From the NCBI RefSeq assembly GCF_012933545.1, contig NZ_JAADJU010000004.1, positions 62,001-126,000 on the forward strand: DNA of 64,000 nt, read 5' to 3'. The notes beneath the pieces are model-generated. The model had not been told where the DNA came from. It did not search any database and was given only the letters and a program-made list of their open reading frames with translations. The position numbers and the translations under genes are program-made. Positions within the stretch are counted from its first letter, which is position 1. The number at the start of each line of letters is the position of its first letter. Shown in pieces: positions 28,810 to 38,418 of this stretch. The DNA comes from Rouxiella aceris (GTDB lineage: Bacteria; Pseudomonadota; Gammaproteobacteria; Enterobacterales; Enterobacteriaceae).

Positions 28810-30447
28810 ATGCAAAAAAGCAACACAACTTTCAAGGCACTTCCTCGCGCACTGCTGGTTACTGGTTTATGTTTGTCCCCGCTGGCAGCCCATGCCGCCA
28901 CCGTGCCGCAAGGGGTAACACTGGACGCAAAACAGGAAGTCGTGCGTAATAATAGTGATGAACCAGCCACGCTGGATCCGCATAAGTCCGAGAGCGATGT
29001 TGAATTTAATATTCTCAACGACCTTTTTGTCGGCCTGGTCAGTATTGACGATAACGGCAATGCCCTTCCTGAACTGGCCAGCAGTTGGCAGTCTCAGGAC
29101 AACAAAATATGGACCTTTCATCTGCGACCCGGCATACGCTGGTCTGATGGCTCCGCCATCACCGCCGAGGATGTGGTTTATAGCTGGCGACGTCTGATCG
29201 ATCCGAAAACGGCGTCTCCCTACGAAAGCTATCTCAGCACACTCGGTGTGCTTAACGCCGATGCCATTATTGCCGGCAAAATGCCCGCCGATCAGTTGGG
29301 TATTAAAGCGCTGGACGCCCAAACCGTGCAGGTTGAGCTTTCTCATCCTATCTCCTACTTCCTGGAGATGGTCGCTCATCCTTCCTTGTTCCCGGTTGAT
29401 CGGGCCGCCATCGAGAAATTCGGCAGCAAATGGACCCAGCCTGAGAATATAGTCAGCAGTGGCCCCTTCAAGCTCAACAGTTGGACCGTTAACGAACGTA
29501 TCACCTCAGTACGCAACGATAATTACTGGGATAATGCCCATACGGTACTGACGAAAATCACCTACTTGCCGGTGACCTCAAGCACCGCCGACGTTAATCG
29601 CTATAAAGCGGGCGAAATTGATATCACCCGCACTATTCCCGAAATTCAGTTTGCCTCACTGAAAAAAGAGCTCGGCGATCAGGTCCACGTTGGCCCGAAC
29701 CTTGGCGTTTATTACTACGCATTTAACAATCAGAAAGCGCCGTTTAATGATGTGCGCGTCCGCCAGGCGCTCAGTCTCGGCTTAGACAGAGCTATTATCG
29801 CCGACAAGGTGCTGGGTCAGGGGCAAACCGCGGCTTACACCATTACGCCAAAAAATACCGGCGGTTATACTTTTGCTGCAGCGAAAACCGCCAGTTGGAC
29901 CCAAGAACAGCGTAATGCCGAGGCAATGAAACTGCTGGCAGCAGCCGGCTTTGGTCCACAGCATCCGTTAACGTTCAACCTGCTGTATAACACCAATGAA
30001 TCCCATCAGCGCATTGCCATTGCCGCCTCTTCAATGTGGAAGAAAAATCTTGGCGTCACGGCGGTATTGCAAAATCAGGAATGGAAAACCATGCTCGATA
30101 CCATGCATCAGGGTAACTATGACGTGGTGCGCTATGCCTGGATGGCGGACTATAATGAACCTTCCACCTTCCTCAATACCTTTCGTAGCGACAACAGTGA
30201 GAACACGCCCAAGTTCCGCAATGCCGATTATGATAAAGCGCTGGATCATGCGCTGACGGCCAGTAGCAAGGATGAGGTAAAAAAAGACTATCAGCAGGCG
30301 GAAGATATTTTGAGTGCGCAGGCACCGGTAGTGCCACTCTATCATTATGTCAGTGCCAAACTGGTCAAACCCTATATCGGTGGTTTTGACGATCACAATC
30401 CACAGGGTGTGGTTTACGCCAAAGATCTGTATGTGATTAAACACTGA
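28810..30447 (+). CDS. OppA/MppA-like periplasmic peptide-binding protein without transporter
   Basis: Solute-binding protein of family 5, 545 residues. Residues 1-30 are a signal peptide ending AAHA; the mature part has the family motifs DEPATLDPHKSE, WTFHLRPGIRWSDG, YYAFNNQKAPFNDVRVRQAL and the C-terminus YVIKH shared by OppA and MppA. ATG 28810 is preferred to 28804 because GGA lies eight bases before it. It stands alone: no permease or ATPase is adjacent, so like E. coli MppA it may hand its ligand to the Opp permease encoded elsewhere, or act as a sensor. Sequence alone does not decide between OppA and MppA. Confidence 0.88.
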   Translation: MQKSNTTFKALPRALLVTGLCLSPLAAHAATVPQGVTLDAKQEVVRNNSDEPATLDPHKSESDVEFNILNDLFVGLVSIDDNGNALPELASSWQSQDNKIWTFHLRPGIRWSDGSAITAEDVVYSWRRLIDPKTASPYESYLSTLGVLNADAIIAGKMPADQLGIKALDAQTVQVELSHPISYFLEMVAHPSLFPVDRAAIEKFGSKWTQPENIVSSGPFKLNSWTVNERITSVRNDNYWDNAHTVLTKITYLPVTSSTADVNRYKAGEIDITRTIPEIQFASLKKELGDQVHVGPNLGVYYYAFNNQKAPFNDVRVRQALSLGLDRAIIADKVLGQGQTAAYTITPKNTGGYTFAAAKTASWTQEQRNAEAMKLLAAAGFGPQHPLTFNLLYNTNESHQRIAIAASSMWKKNLGVTAVLQNQEWKTMLDTMHQGNYDVVRYAWMADYNEPSTFLNTFRSDNSENTPKFRNADYDKALDHALTASSKDEVKKDYQQAEDILSAQAPVVPLYHYVSAKLVKPYIGGFDDHNPQGVVYAKDLYVIKH

Positions 30448-30615
30448 TAACGGATTGGCTGCAGAGGTTATTCGCCCCGTCCGGCCACTGATTGGCGGGG
30501 CAACTTTTGCTAATGGCGTTCTGGCTTTTTGCTACCACCGCTTGCACACGGAATAGGCTTGCCACATGTTTCGCAGATGATAGATTGAAGATAACTCGTA
30601 CAGACGGGAGAGAAT

Positions 30616-30828
30616 ATGAAATTCTCGGCAGGCGAGATCCAGCCCCTATGGGACGAAGTAGCTCGTATCATTGGTGAAAGTGTTATCCAGTTACGCCACC
30701 GTGGCGAGCCCTTGACGGCAGATTCGTTAATCGAGTATCTGGAAAACCAGCTAAGCGCCGCAGGCGTACAGCGGCGGATACTGATAGGCGCAGCCATTAA
30801 TCTGCTCAAAACCGACCGTCGCCTGTAA
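30616..30828 (+). CDS. YmgB/AriR-like small regulatory protein
   Basis: A 70-residue helical protein starting MKFSAGEIQPLWDEVARIIG. The pattern of a first helix with a GESVIQL turn, then LTADSLIEYLENQL and a last hydrophobic helix resembles the YmgB/AriR (biofilm and acid-resistance connector) family. GGGAGAGAAT precedes ATG 30616. E. coli YmgB was reported to bind DNA or act through the Rcs pathway; that is not shown here. The family call is tentative. Confidence 0.6.
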   Translation: MKFSAGEIQPLWDEVARIIGESVIQLRHRGEPLTADSLIEYLENQLSAAGVQRRILIGAAINLLKTDRRL

Positions 30829-30891
30829 ACAACACCATAACCGGCAGCGAGGCGGTGCCCCCTGCTTTGTCAACTGCAACAGGCTGCCTTA

Positions 30892-31179
30892 TTATCTTGA
30901 CTGTGCGGCACGGCCCTGAGCAAACAGAAAAATCCGTTGCGTAATATCGTCGGCACCGAGGATATTGCCTTTTTGTTCAAAATTGGCTTTGGCATAGGCA
31001 ATATCATGGGCCTGATCGACCATAGTGATCACTTTATCCCGGGTATTCTTGTCGAGATTACCCAACAGAGTGGTCAATATTGCCTGATAAGCATGGGAGG
31101 CGTAGGTAAGTTGCTTTTCGCGTTGTTCCAGCGCATCAATACGCGCGATAAGTGCCTGAAACTGCTCTTGATTGGACAT
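30892..31179 (-). CDS. Hypothetical helical protein (95 aa)
   Basis: I do not recognise this protein. It starts MSNQEQFQALIARIDALEQR with heptad-like leucines that suggest a short coiled coil, then a second helical part (LLGNLDKNTRDKVITMVDQAHDIAYAKANF). It has no signal peptide, membrane segment or cysteine. It is convergent with the YmgB-like gene. The regular composition and a free-standing frame favour a real gene. Confidence 0.6.
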   Translation of the reverse strand: MSNQEQFQALIARIDALEQREKQLTYASHAYQAILTTLLGNLDKNTRDKVITMVDQAHDIAYAKANFEQKGNILGADDITQRIFLFAQGRAAQSR

Positions 31180-31553
31180 GGCGGCATCCTTCAGTGTTTA
31201 TCAGCGATAACATTCGTTGCAGCAGTGGCTTATGATCAGTCTAGCAGAGGCAGTCACGACGATGTTAAACCGGGGGTAAAACACCTGATTGGTTATAATT
31301 AATACAGCTCATTTCACTTTAAAACAATCTTGCAAGTAAACCAAGCCTAAACTGAAGTAAAACAGGTCGTGGGGTTACGGCAATTTGTAAATGCCTCTAC
31401 TCGCCGCCGCCGGGCGTGGATCCCCCCCTGGCAGCTTATTGACGAAATAATTGGTAACAAAGGCATTACTTGCTTACAGATAGCGCGATGACAACCTGAT
31501 AACAGTTATGACATGTTTTCGCCATGTTTATTGTTTGTTTTGGGAAGGGTGTA
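31180..31553. other. Spacer upstream of the glycine-zipper protein
   Basis: Divergent spacer of 374 bases holding the two promoters. A TTGACG at about 31439 and AT-rich DNA follow, but no operator, RNA gene or open frame with a ribosome binding site is seen. Confidence 0.35.
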
Positions 31554-31775
31554 ATGAATAAAATTTCCAGCGGTGTTATCGCCTTGGCCATGTTGATGTC
31601 ACTGAGCGTCGGCGCGCATGCCGAAGGCTGTCTGAAAGGCGCTGCTGTTGGCGGAGTGGCCGGACATCTGGCACATCATGCGGTTGCCGGTGCCATTGCA
31701 GGTTGTGCCGTAGGCCATCATATGGCGGCTAAAGCCAAAAAAGAGAAAGCGGCCGCGGCGGCTACGCAAAAGTAA
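31554..31775 (+). CDS. Exported histidine-rich glycine-zipper protein (73 aa)
   Basis: Residues 1-23 form a signal peptide ending GAHA. The mature part is a single Gly/Ala zipper (GAAVGGVAGHLAHHAVAGAIAGCAVG) with histidines at 38, 41, 42, 55 and 56 and cysteines 26 and 51, then a lysine/alanine tail. Glycine zippers of this kind occur in small outer-membrane or periplasmic proteins of the YmgG and OsmB type. GAAGGGTG precedes ATG 31554. The histidine/cysteine pattern could bind metal, but that is only inference. Confidence 0.7.
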   Translation: MNKISSGVIALAMLMSLSVGAHAEGCLKGAAVGGVAGHLAHHAVAGAIAGCAVGHHMAAKAKKEKAAAAATQK

Positions 31776-31794
31776 CCCTTAGCGCCGAGCTTGA

Positions 31795-31823
31795 ACCCGC
31801 CCGCACGCAAAATGCCGGCGGGT
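31795..31823. terminator. Hairpin between the glycine-zipper gene and the cyclase
   Basis: ACCCGC (31795-31800) pairs with GCGGGT (31818-31823), with further GC pairing inside, between two convergent stops. A short ATTTC follows rightward. Confidence 0.55.
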
Positions 31824-31826
31824 ATT

Positions 31827-33392
31827 TCAGGCAGCGACTATCACGCAATTTCTTCCCTGCTGTTTGGCCTGATATAACGATGCATCGGCCAATTTCAGCA
31901 CAGGCTCTATCTCCCCCTTATGCGCAGCCCAATAGGCAACCCCTAACGAGATGGTAATATTTCCGGCATCGGGAATGTTCATCTGTTCAATACTGAGACG
32001 TATACGCTCGGCAACGTCAGTGGCGATTTGCAGTGAACTTCCCGGCAGCAGGATCAAAAACTCTTCCCCGCCGTTGCGGAAAAGAATATCGCTGGTTCGC
32101 GAACAGGCACGAATTTGCTGCGCCACCAGCCGGATCACTTCGTCGCCAATCGCATGACCATAGGTATCATTCACCTTTTTGAAATGATCAATATCCAGAG
32201 CAATCACCGCACTACTTTGTTTCAGTTGTTGCAGGGACTCCAGCGTGGCCGCCAGACCGCGTCGATTGTATAAACCGGTCAGCGGATCGGTAAGCACTTC
32301 AAATTTTAGCTTGCCGATCTTTTTATGAAGCAGGCTGATACCAATCAGCAGCGCACGCTTTAGCTGGGTGGCTTCAAAATACCAGGAGGGTATCGATTTG
32401 ATGCTGGTGGCCACATCCGGCTTATCCATCTCATTGGCACTGCGCGCCAGCAACCATAAAGGTTGAGAAATCAACCGTGAGCAGAACCACAGCACGAGTA
32501 AAGTCAGCAGTGCCACCGGCGTTAAATGGCGCAGAACTTTGAACATCAGCCCATCCAACGGTCTGAGCGTAGCTTCCGTCGGCCGCATGGTAATAATTTC
32601 CCATCCCGCTGAAGGCACGACCGCATAGCCCGCCAGCATTGATATGCCTTGCGCGCTATACATAGTTTGACTGCCGTTATCACTACTCTTTATCGCCTCG
32701 GTGATCGGCTTTCTATCGACGATCTGACCAATACGCGTTCTGTCCTGATGGTAAAGAATGCGCCGGTCCTGATCGAGCACCACAATATAAGAACCATCGC
32801 GATAGTAATGTTCCCCCAATAGCTCATTAAGGATACTTTTTTGGCGAAGATAAATGGTCCCGCCGACATAGCCGCGATAGTGATTTTCCGCATCGACAAT
32901 CGGCGATGAAATATTAATTACCAGGTTATCGGCAACAGAAATATAGGGTTTACTAATCAGCGGTCGCCGTTTCTCCAGCGCCTCCAGCGCCCCCGGCGTC
33001 GCAAGCTGTTTGCCCAGCAATTGCAGACTGTCCGGCGACGTGGCGCGGATCTTGCCATGCACATCGGTGATCACCACCGAATTAAAACTGTCGGTCTGAT
33101 ATTTAAGGCGATCGGTTTCCGCAGTCAGCCTGACACCGTCATCAAAATTATTCGCAACCTGCCGAGCACTGTAAGCCAACTGCTTTTGGGTACTTTGCAG
33201 AAAAAGCTCGGTACTGGCAGCCAGTTTGGTGGCATAAACCCGGTTTTCTTCGAGGGTATTGTCGATCAACAGCTGGCGCTGAACGCGATAACTGGCATAA
33301 AAACTATTGGCCAGAGTAATAAATGCGCTCATCAACGCCAGGATCAAAATCAGGCGACGTAAATCGAGACGAAAAAAATGTTTAGAGGACAT
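31827..33392 (-). CDS. Membrane diguanylate cyclase with dCache sensor
   Basis: Makes c-di-GMP from two GTP. The 521-residue protein has a transmembrane helix near 12-32, a periplasmic double-Cache-type sensor domain (about 35-270, with a DxxxxIRATS and YVGGTIYL-like core), a second helix near 287-308, and a C-terminal GGDEF domain. The active site is GGEEF at 441-445, and the inhibitory site RTSD (432-435) is intact, so product inhibition is expected. The ligand of the sensor is unknown; the type binds amino acids or carboxylates in other proteins. I cannot match it to one E. coli cyclase. Confidence 0.92.
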   Translation of the reverse strand: MSSKHFFRLDLRRLILILALMSAFITLANSFYASYRVQRQLLIDNTLEENRVYATKLAASTELFLQSTQKQLAYSARQVANNFDDGVRLTAETDRLKYQTDSFNSVVITDVHGKIRATSPDSLQLLGKQLATPGALEALEKRRPLISKPYISVADNLVINISSPIVDAENHYRGYVGGTIYLRQKSILNELLGEHYYRDGSYIVVLDQDRRILYHQDRTRIGQIVDRKPITEAIKSSDNGSQTMYSAQGISMLAGYAVVPSAGWEIITMRPTEATLRPLDGLMFKVLRHLTPVALLTLLVLWFCSRLISQPLWLLARSANEMDKPDVATSIKSIPSWYFEATQLKRALLIGISLLHKKIGKLKFEVLTDPLTGLYNRRGLAATLESLQQLKQSSAVIALDIDHFKKVNDTYGHAIGDEVIRLVAQQIRACSRTSDILFRNGGEEFLILLPGSSLQIATDVAERIRLSIEQMNIPDAGNITISLGVAYWAAHKGEIEPVLKLADASLYQAKQQGRNCVIVAA

Positions 33393-33635
33393 AAGGAATA
33401 CTGTAGTGCCTTACAGGGCCAAAAGTACCTCATCTTTACACCTCCGCAAAGCAGGCACAACAACCTAAGGATTTTTTAACCCGTCTTTACGGCCTAACGC
33501 CTTCTTTGTTAAAAACATATTTCTCTTACGGTATATTTGTATGCCAAATCGCAGTAAATTGAGACAATCATGCTACAGTTGTTGCGCCCTGGGCATCCAA
33601 AGGGCAAAACGGCCCTTTTCCCGAGAAGAGATAAT

Positions 33636-33734
33636 ATGAATATAAAATTTATTCCCCCCGTTATCATCCTGGCCGGTGCGGTCGCCTTTATGGTGTGGTT
33701 TTTTGCCAGCGGTGCGGCAATGCCGGGCGGTTGA
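33636..33734 (+). CDS. yoaK: Small membrane protein YoaK-like (32 aa)
   Basis: Found by direct translation from ATG 33636 to TGA 33732-33734: MNIKFIPPVIILAGAVAFMV and then WFFASGAAMPGG. E. coli YoaK is also 32 residues, with the same plan (charged start, one helix, WFF, and a Gly/Ala/Pro end). AGAAGAGA precedes the start. A hairpin AAAGGGC/GCCCTTT lies at 33598-33617, 18 bases upstream, and may be part of the leader. The E. coli protein is membrane-localised with unknown function. Confidence 0.75.
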   Translation: MNIKFIPPVIILAGAVAFMVWFFASGAAMPGG

Positions 33735-33985
33735 GACGGGGACAGCATGGGCAGTTACGCTGGCTTTTAATATAGGCTATGCATATCAGCGGAGTAGTAT
33801 TTCATACTGCTGACAATATCGATTTTTAGGCGGCAGTAACGCCTTGGCGGTCAAAGCAGACTTGCCAACCGCACTGCCCTTTGTGCAACATTAAGACCAT
33901 GTCACCATTAAATTGAAACACCGCATAAAGCGGCATTTCAATTTACGACCCGCGCTCACCATTCGTTAGCTAAACAGCTTGCCGG

Positions 33986-34999
33986 TTATTTGGCACCAAA
34001 ACAGGCATTCAACCCGGCTTGTGTATCTTTGCTTTCCAGGCCCGCCATGGGCTTATCCGCAATCAGCGTGACGCCAGTATCAACATATCCAGAAACTTTC
34101 TTGCCGTGTCGGGCATAAGCAACGGCGGCATCAACCCCCATTGCGGTCATGGTTAAGGGATATTGCTGTGCTGTGGCGGCAATTTTGCCTTCACGCACGT
34201 TTTTGACCCCGGCACAGCCGCCATCAACAGATAAAATCATGGCATTTTTTTCTTTGCCGGCTTCCTGCAGAGCCAGATAAGCCCCCGCTGCTGCCGGTTC
34301 GTTAATGGTATAGACAAGATTAATATCAGGGTGGGTTTTCAGACAGTCAGCCATAACATCATGCCCCTGTTTTTCCGCCCCTTGTGAATAGCCTGAACAC
34401 AAGATCTCAGGAGTGTTGGACAGCTCGGTAGTGTCAGCCCCCGCAGCTTGTAATCCCAACCCTTTCATAAAGCCGTTATGTCGTCTTGCTCCCACTAAAT
34501 GCCCGGGCGATAAATCCAGCATCGCGATCTTTAACGGTTGCCCAGGGAAGGTCAACGGCATGGCAGCCTTGGCATATTGGCCAATCAGTTCGCCCGCCTT
34601 GTAGTTATCGGTAGCAAACAGCGCATCGACAGCGCTGATAGGGTCAGTGGGTGAATCCAGGGCAATAACCTGTACGCCTTTAGCGCGCACTTCATCAAGC
34701 GCCGGGACAATGGCTTTGGCATCGCTGGGGGTAATCAACAAGGTAGTGGCGCCGGCCGCCACCATCGAATGAATCGCTTCAATTTGCGAAGCATAATCCT
34801 GGTCTTCTTTACCTGCGGCCGTTAACAACTTGACGCCATGTACCGTAGCGCCAAGCATGGCCCCTTCTTTCATTTTTAAAAAGAATGGGTTGGTGTCGGT
34901 TTTAGTAATTAAACCAATAGTGATGTTCTCATTGCTGCTGGCGAACACCGATAAACTCAACATTGCGACTGCCGCGGCAAATGCATAGGAAATTTTCAT
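33986..34999 (-). CDS. Periplasmic ribose/fructose-type sugar-binding protein
   Basis: Type-I periplasmic binding protein of 337 residues (Peripla_BP_4 kind). A signal peptide covers residues 1-20 (ending VFAS); the mature start ENITIGLITKTDTNPFFLKM is typical for ribose- and fructose-binding proteins, as are LITPSDAKAIVPALDEVRAKGVQVIALDSP and DGGCAGVKNVREG. No ABC ATPase or permease is near; instead its ribosome binding site AAGG overlaps the stop codon of a chemoreceptor gene nine bases upstream. That suggests the protein reports a sugar to that receptor, as ribose-binding protein does to Trg. The ligand is not known. Confidence 0.9.
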   Translation of the reverse strand: MKISYAFAAAVAMLSLSVFASSNENITIGLITKTDTNPFFLKMKEGAMLGATVHGVKLLTAAGKEDQDYASQIEAIHSMVAAGATTLLITPSDAKAIVPALDEVRAKGVQVIALDSPTDPISAVDALFATDNYKAGELIGQYAKAAMPLTFPGQPLKIAMLDLSPGHLVGARRHNGFMKGLGLQAAGADTTELSNTPEILCSGYSQGAEKQGHDVMADCLKTHPDINLVYTINEPAAAGAYLALQEAGKEKNAMILSVDGGCAGVKNVREGKIAATAQQYPLTMTAMGVDAAVAYARHGKKVSGYVDTGVTLIADKPMAGLESKDTQAGLNACFGAK

Positions 35000-35008
35000 T
35001 TGGCTACC

Positions 35009-36610
35009 TTAGCGAATCGCAGGGACGTTACGGTTTCCCGCACGTGAGATATCAAAGGCAGAAATCCCCTCTAATAAAATATGCGCCTGTTGTCTTAAGC
35101 TTTCGGCAGCCGCTGCACTTTCCTCAACCAAGGCGGCATTTTGCTGTGTCGCTTCGTCCATTTGTACAACGGCTTTGTTTACCTGGTCGATCCCGGTGTG
35201 TTGTTCGCTGGAAGCGAGGGTAATTTCCGCCATCAAACTATTAACGCCCTTAACGGCGTTAACCACTTCCCGCATGGTACTGCCGGCTTCATCAACCAGT
35301 TTCGACCCGATATTAATTCGGTCGACAGACTCACCAATCAGGTCTTTTATTTCCTTGGCAGCAATTGCACTACGTTGTGCCAAAGTTCGTACCTCACCGG
35401 CAACAACGGCAAAACCCCGGCCTTGCTCGCCAGCGCGCGCGGCTTCAACGGCAGCGTTAAGTGCCAGAATATTTGTCTGGAAAGCGATACCTTCGATTAC
35501 GGTAATGATTTGCGTCACTTTGCCCGAGCTGCTGGCAATTTCATGCATTGTGCTAACAACACGCTCAACAACGTCACCGCCTTGCTGTGCAACTTGCGAA
35601 GCACTGGTGGCCATTAGATTACCTTGATGCGCGTTGTCAGCATTGTGTTTCACCGTGGAGGTCAACTGCTCCATACTGGCGGAAGTCTGTTCCAGTGAGG
35701 AGGCCTGGGCTTCAGTACGGCGGCTTAAGTCCTCATTACCCATGGTAATTTCAGTGGACGCCGTGACGATACTTTCAGCAGAACTGGCCACCTGGCTGAC
35801 TAACTGATGCAGTTTCTCCTGCATCTGGCCAATGGCGGCCAGTACGCTGCCGGCGGGTGCAGTGGTTGCCCCGTTAACCTGGCTGAGATCGCCATTGGCA
35901 ATACGCTGCACCACCTGGCCCAACACCGCAGGTTCTTCTCCCAGCGCACGGAACAGGGAACGGATAATAATCCCCCCGAGGATCGCCGCCAGAATAAGAG
36001 CAACCAGACTGATAATAATGAAAATTAACCGGGTTTGCTGATAGGCACCCTGGGCAGTATTCAGACTCTCTTTCGCCTGTTCTTTACTGTACTTAAGGTA
36101 TTGGTCGGCACTATTAAGCAAGAGAGTTAACTGAGGGCGCAGTTCACGATTCATGCGGTCAATTGCTTCGGCTTTTTTCTCGGCAAGCGCCAATTCGACA
36201 ATGTGCTGGGCAATAGGTCGATAAGCCAGTTCTGCATTGAGGATCGCCGCCACAAAATTGCGATCTTTATCTGTTATGTCAGAGTGTTGTTCGACGGCGG
36301 ATTGCAGTTGGCCTATCGCGGCAATGGTTTTTTCCTGAGCGGTGGCAACTTGTTTCTTGCCCGCTTCAATATCCGCAGCCTCACTGACCAGCACCAATCC
36401 ATAGATATTCAGAGAACTGTCTTTAACACCACTCAGGATTGAATTGACCGAAGATTCACGGGCAGAGACCTGCTGTACGTGAGTCTTGAAACTATCGTTG
36501 GCTTTGCTTAACGAGCTAACCGAGAGGATAACGACAACCAGGACAATGGCCACTAAAACGCCAAACCCGAGAGTAAGCTGAGTTCGCACTGACATATTGT
36601 TAAAATGCAT
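35009..36610 (-). CDS. Methyl-accepting chemotaxis protein with 4HB sensor domain
   Basis: Inner-membrane chemoreceptor of 533 residues. Transmembrane helices are near 10-32 and 199-220; between them is a four-helix-bundle ligand domain (about 38-195), then a HAMP domain and the signalling hairpin with the conserved tip [20 protein letters not shown]. The C-terminus ends NVPAIR and lacks the NWETF-type pentapeptide that tethers CheR and CheB, so it depends on other receptors for adaptation or works as a low-abundance receptor. AGGGAA precedes ATG 36610. It is translationally coupled to the sugar-binding protein that follows. Confidence 0.93.
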   Translation of the reverse strand: MHFNNMSVRTQLTLGFGVLVAIVLVVVILSVSSLSKANDSFKTHVQQVSARESSVNSILSGVKDSSLNIYGLVLVSEAADIEAGKKQVATAQEKTIAAIGQLQSAVEQHSDITDKDRNFVAAILNAELAYRPIAQHIVELALAEKKAEAIDRMNRELRPQLTLLLNSADQYLKYSKEQAKESLNTAQGAYQQTRLIFIIISLVALILAAILGGIIIRSLFRALGEEPAVLGQVVQRIANGDLSQVNGATTAPAGSVLAAIGQMQEKLHQLVSQVASSAESIVTASTEITMGNEDLSRRTEAQASSLEQTSASMEQLTSTVKHNADNAHQGNLMATSASQVAQQGGDVVERVVSTMHEIASSSGKVTQIITVIEGIAFQTNILALNAAVEAARAGEQGRGFAVVAGEVRTLAQRSAIAAKEIKDLIGESVDRINIGSKLVDEAGSTMREVVNAVKGVNSLMAEITLASSEQHTGIDQVNKAVVQMDEATQQNAALVEESAAAAESLRQQAHILLEGISAFDISRAGNRNVPAIR

Positions 36611-36983
36611 AAATTCATTCCCTGAGATTGCGATTTAAAAACAGACCCCCACCATAAAATGCTATAAAAACAATTTATTAGACTTATTCTAACTAACCCC
36701 TCCATAAACTTGGCGAGCAGGAAATTAGCTAAATAGCCACTCAGGCAGGTTGTCTAAATGATAAAGTTTTGTAACTAAGTTAACGGCAGAAACGAGAGGA
36801 AACTTGATAGCCAGGCCACAATGTTAGTAACATCACCTTAGAAATGTGACCATGTTCAAATAATTGTATTGAATACGAGGGGTAAACGCGGACGGTCAGA
36901 GCGACAGCAGGACTGCTGATGTGCACGCTATATTGTAAGTGACGACAACAGGCTTCTGTTTAGCAGTAGCGTTGTTGATTGAA
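36611..36983. other. Promoter region of the chemoreceptor operon
   Basis: AT-rich spacer between the icd terminator and the chemoreceptor start. I looked for the flagellar sigma-28 pattern (TAAAGTTT-N11-GCCGATAA) on the leftward strand and found only a poor match near AAGTTT at 36711-36705. No open frame or RNA gene is seen. Confidence 0.4.
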
Positions 36984-37013
36984 TAAAAAAAACGGGAACC
37001 CGCAGGCTCCCGT
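36984..37013 (-). terminator. Terminator of icd
   Basis: ACGGGA (36992-36997) pairs with TCCCGT (37008-37013); leftward the stem is followed by eight T residues. It lies 25 bases after the icd stop. Confidence 0.88.
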
Positions 37014-37038
37014 GTTATGTATTCCCGGTTGCCCGAGA

Positions 37039-38292
37039 TTACATATTAGCGATCATCGCATCACCAAACTCTGAACATTTCAGCAGCTTAGCGCCGTCCA
37101 TCTGACGTTCGAAGTCATAGGTAACGGTTTTCTTGGCAATCGCGCCCTGCATCCCTTTAACGATCAGGTCTGCCGCTTCGAACCATTCCATATGACGCAG
37201 CATCATTTCCGCAGAAAGGATGATTGAGCCTGGGTTGACTTTATCCTGACCGGCATATTTTGGTGCAGTGCCGTGGGTCGCTTCAAACAGTGCGCATTCC
37301 GCACCGATGTTGGCACCCGGGGCAATACCAATACCGCCAACCTGTGCCGCCAGGGCATCAGAAATGTAGTCACCGTTCAGGTTCATACAGGCGATAACAT
37401 CATATTCGGCAGGACGCAGCAGGATCTGTTGCAGGAAGGCATCAGCAATCACATCTTTAATAATGATCTCTTTGCCATTGTTCGGGTTTTTGATTTTAAC
37501 CCAAGGACCGCCATCGATCAGTTCACCGCCAAACTCTTCACGAGCCAGCTGGTAACCCCAATCTTTAAAGGCACCTTCGGTAAACTTCATAATGTTGCCT
37601 TTATGAACCAGCGTCAGTGAATCACGATCGTTGGCGATGGTATATTCAATGGCCGCACGAACCAGGCGCTTGGTGCCTTCTTGCGAGCAAGGCTTGATGC
37701 CGATACCGCATTCCTGTGGAAAACGGATTTTGGTAACACCCATCTCTTCTTGCAGGAATTTAATCACTTTGTCAGCTTCGGCTGAACCCGCTTTCCATTC
37801 GATACCTGCATAGATATCTTCGGAGTTTTCACGGAAGATAACCATATCGGTATCTTCCGGGCGTTTAACCGGGCTTGGTGTGCCGGTGTAGTAACGCACA
37901 GGACGCAGGCAAATGTAGAGATCGAGTTGTTGACGCAGGGCAACGTTCAAAGAACGAATACCACCGCCAACCGGGGTAGTCAGTGGGCCTTTGATCGCTA
38001 CGCGGTATTCGCGGATCAGGTCCAGGGTTTCTTCAGGTAGCCAGACGTCTTTACCGTACAGCTCTACAGATTTCTCACCGGTATAGATTTCCATCCAGGA
38101 AATTTTACGTTCACCGTTATAAGCCTTCTGAACCGCCGCATCGACGACTTTGATCATTGCCGGGGTAACATCAACACCGATACCATCACCCTCAATAAAA
38201 GGGATGATAGGATTATTAGGAATAACCAGTTTACCCTTAGCATCAACTGTAATCTTCTTACCTTCAGCCGGAACAACTACTTTGCTTTCCAT
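37039..38292 (-). CDS. icd: Isocitrate dehydrogenase (NADP)
   Basis: TCA-cycle enzyme converting isocitrate to 2-oxoglutarate with NADP. It has 417 residues (E. coli 416) and starts [20 protein letters not shown]. The regulatory serine that AceK phosphorylates is Ser114 in [12 protein letters not shown], and the metal-binding and cofactor segments ([33 protein letters not shown]) are intact. AAGGAGAGG lies before ATG 38292. In some E. coli strains element e14 integrates in the 3' end of icd; here the gene ends normally and no duplicate 3' end is seen. Confidence 0.98.
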   Translation of the reverse strand: MESKVVVPAEGKKITVDAKGKLVIPNNPIIPFIEGDGIGVDVTPAMIKVVDAAVQKAYNGERKISWMEIYTGEKSVELYGKDVWLPEETLDLIREYRVAIKGPLTTPVGGGIRSLNVALRQQLDLYICLRPVRYYTGTPSPVKRPEDTDMVIFRENSEDIYAGIEWKAGSAEADKVIKFLQEEMGVTKIRFPQECGIGIKPCSQEGTKRLVRAAIEYTIANDRDSLTLVHKGNIMKFTEGAFKDWGYQLAREEFGGELIDGGPWVKIKNPNNGKEIIIKDVIADAFLQQILLRPAEYDVIACMNLNGDYISDALAAQVGGIGIAPGANIGAECALFEATHGTAPKYAGQDKVNPGSIILSAEMMLRHMEWFEAADLIVKGMQGAIAKKTVTYDFERQMDGAKLLKCSEFGDAMIANM

Positions 38293-38418
38293 TAACCTCT
38301 CCTTCAGCGCATTATTTGTTAATGATTTGTAAGATGCCGGACAATACTACTTGAATATTCAGCCGACGCCAATCTGAAACGGTTTTCAAGTATAATGCGC
38401 TAATTCTCCGCGACTTCA

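Noticed and set aside
36762-36790. Sigma-28 flagellar promoter (TAAAGTTT) near the chemoreceptor
   Set aside because: It is on the wrong strand for the receptor gene and lacks the GCCGATAA part at the right distance.
37039-37300. Integration site of an e14-like element in icd
   Set aside because: icd is intact, with one 3' end, its own terminator and no integrase nearby.
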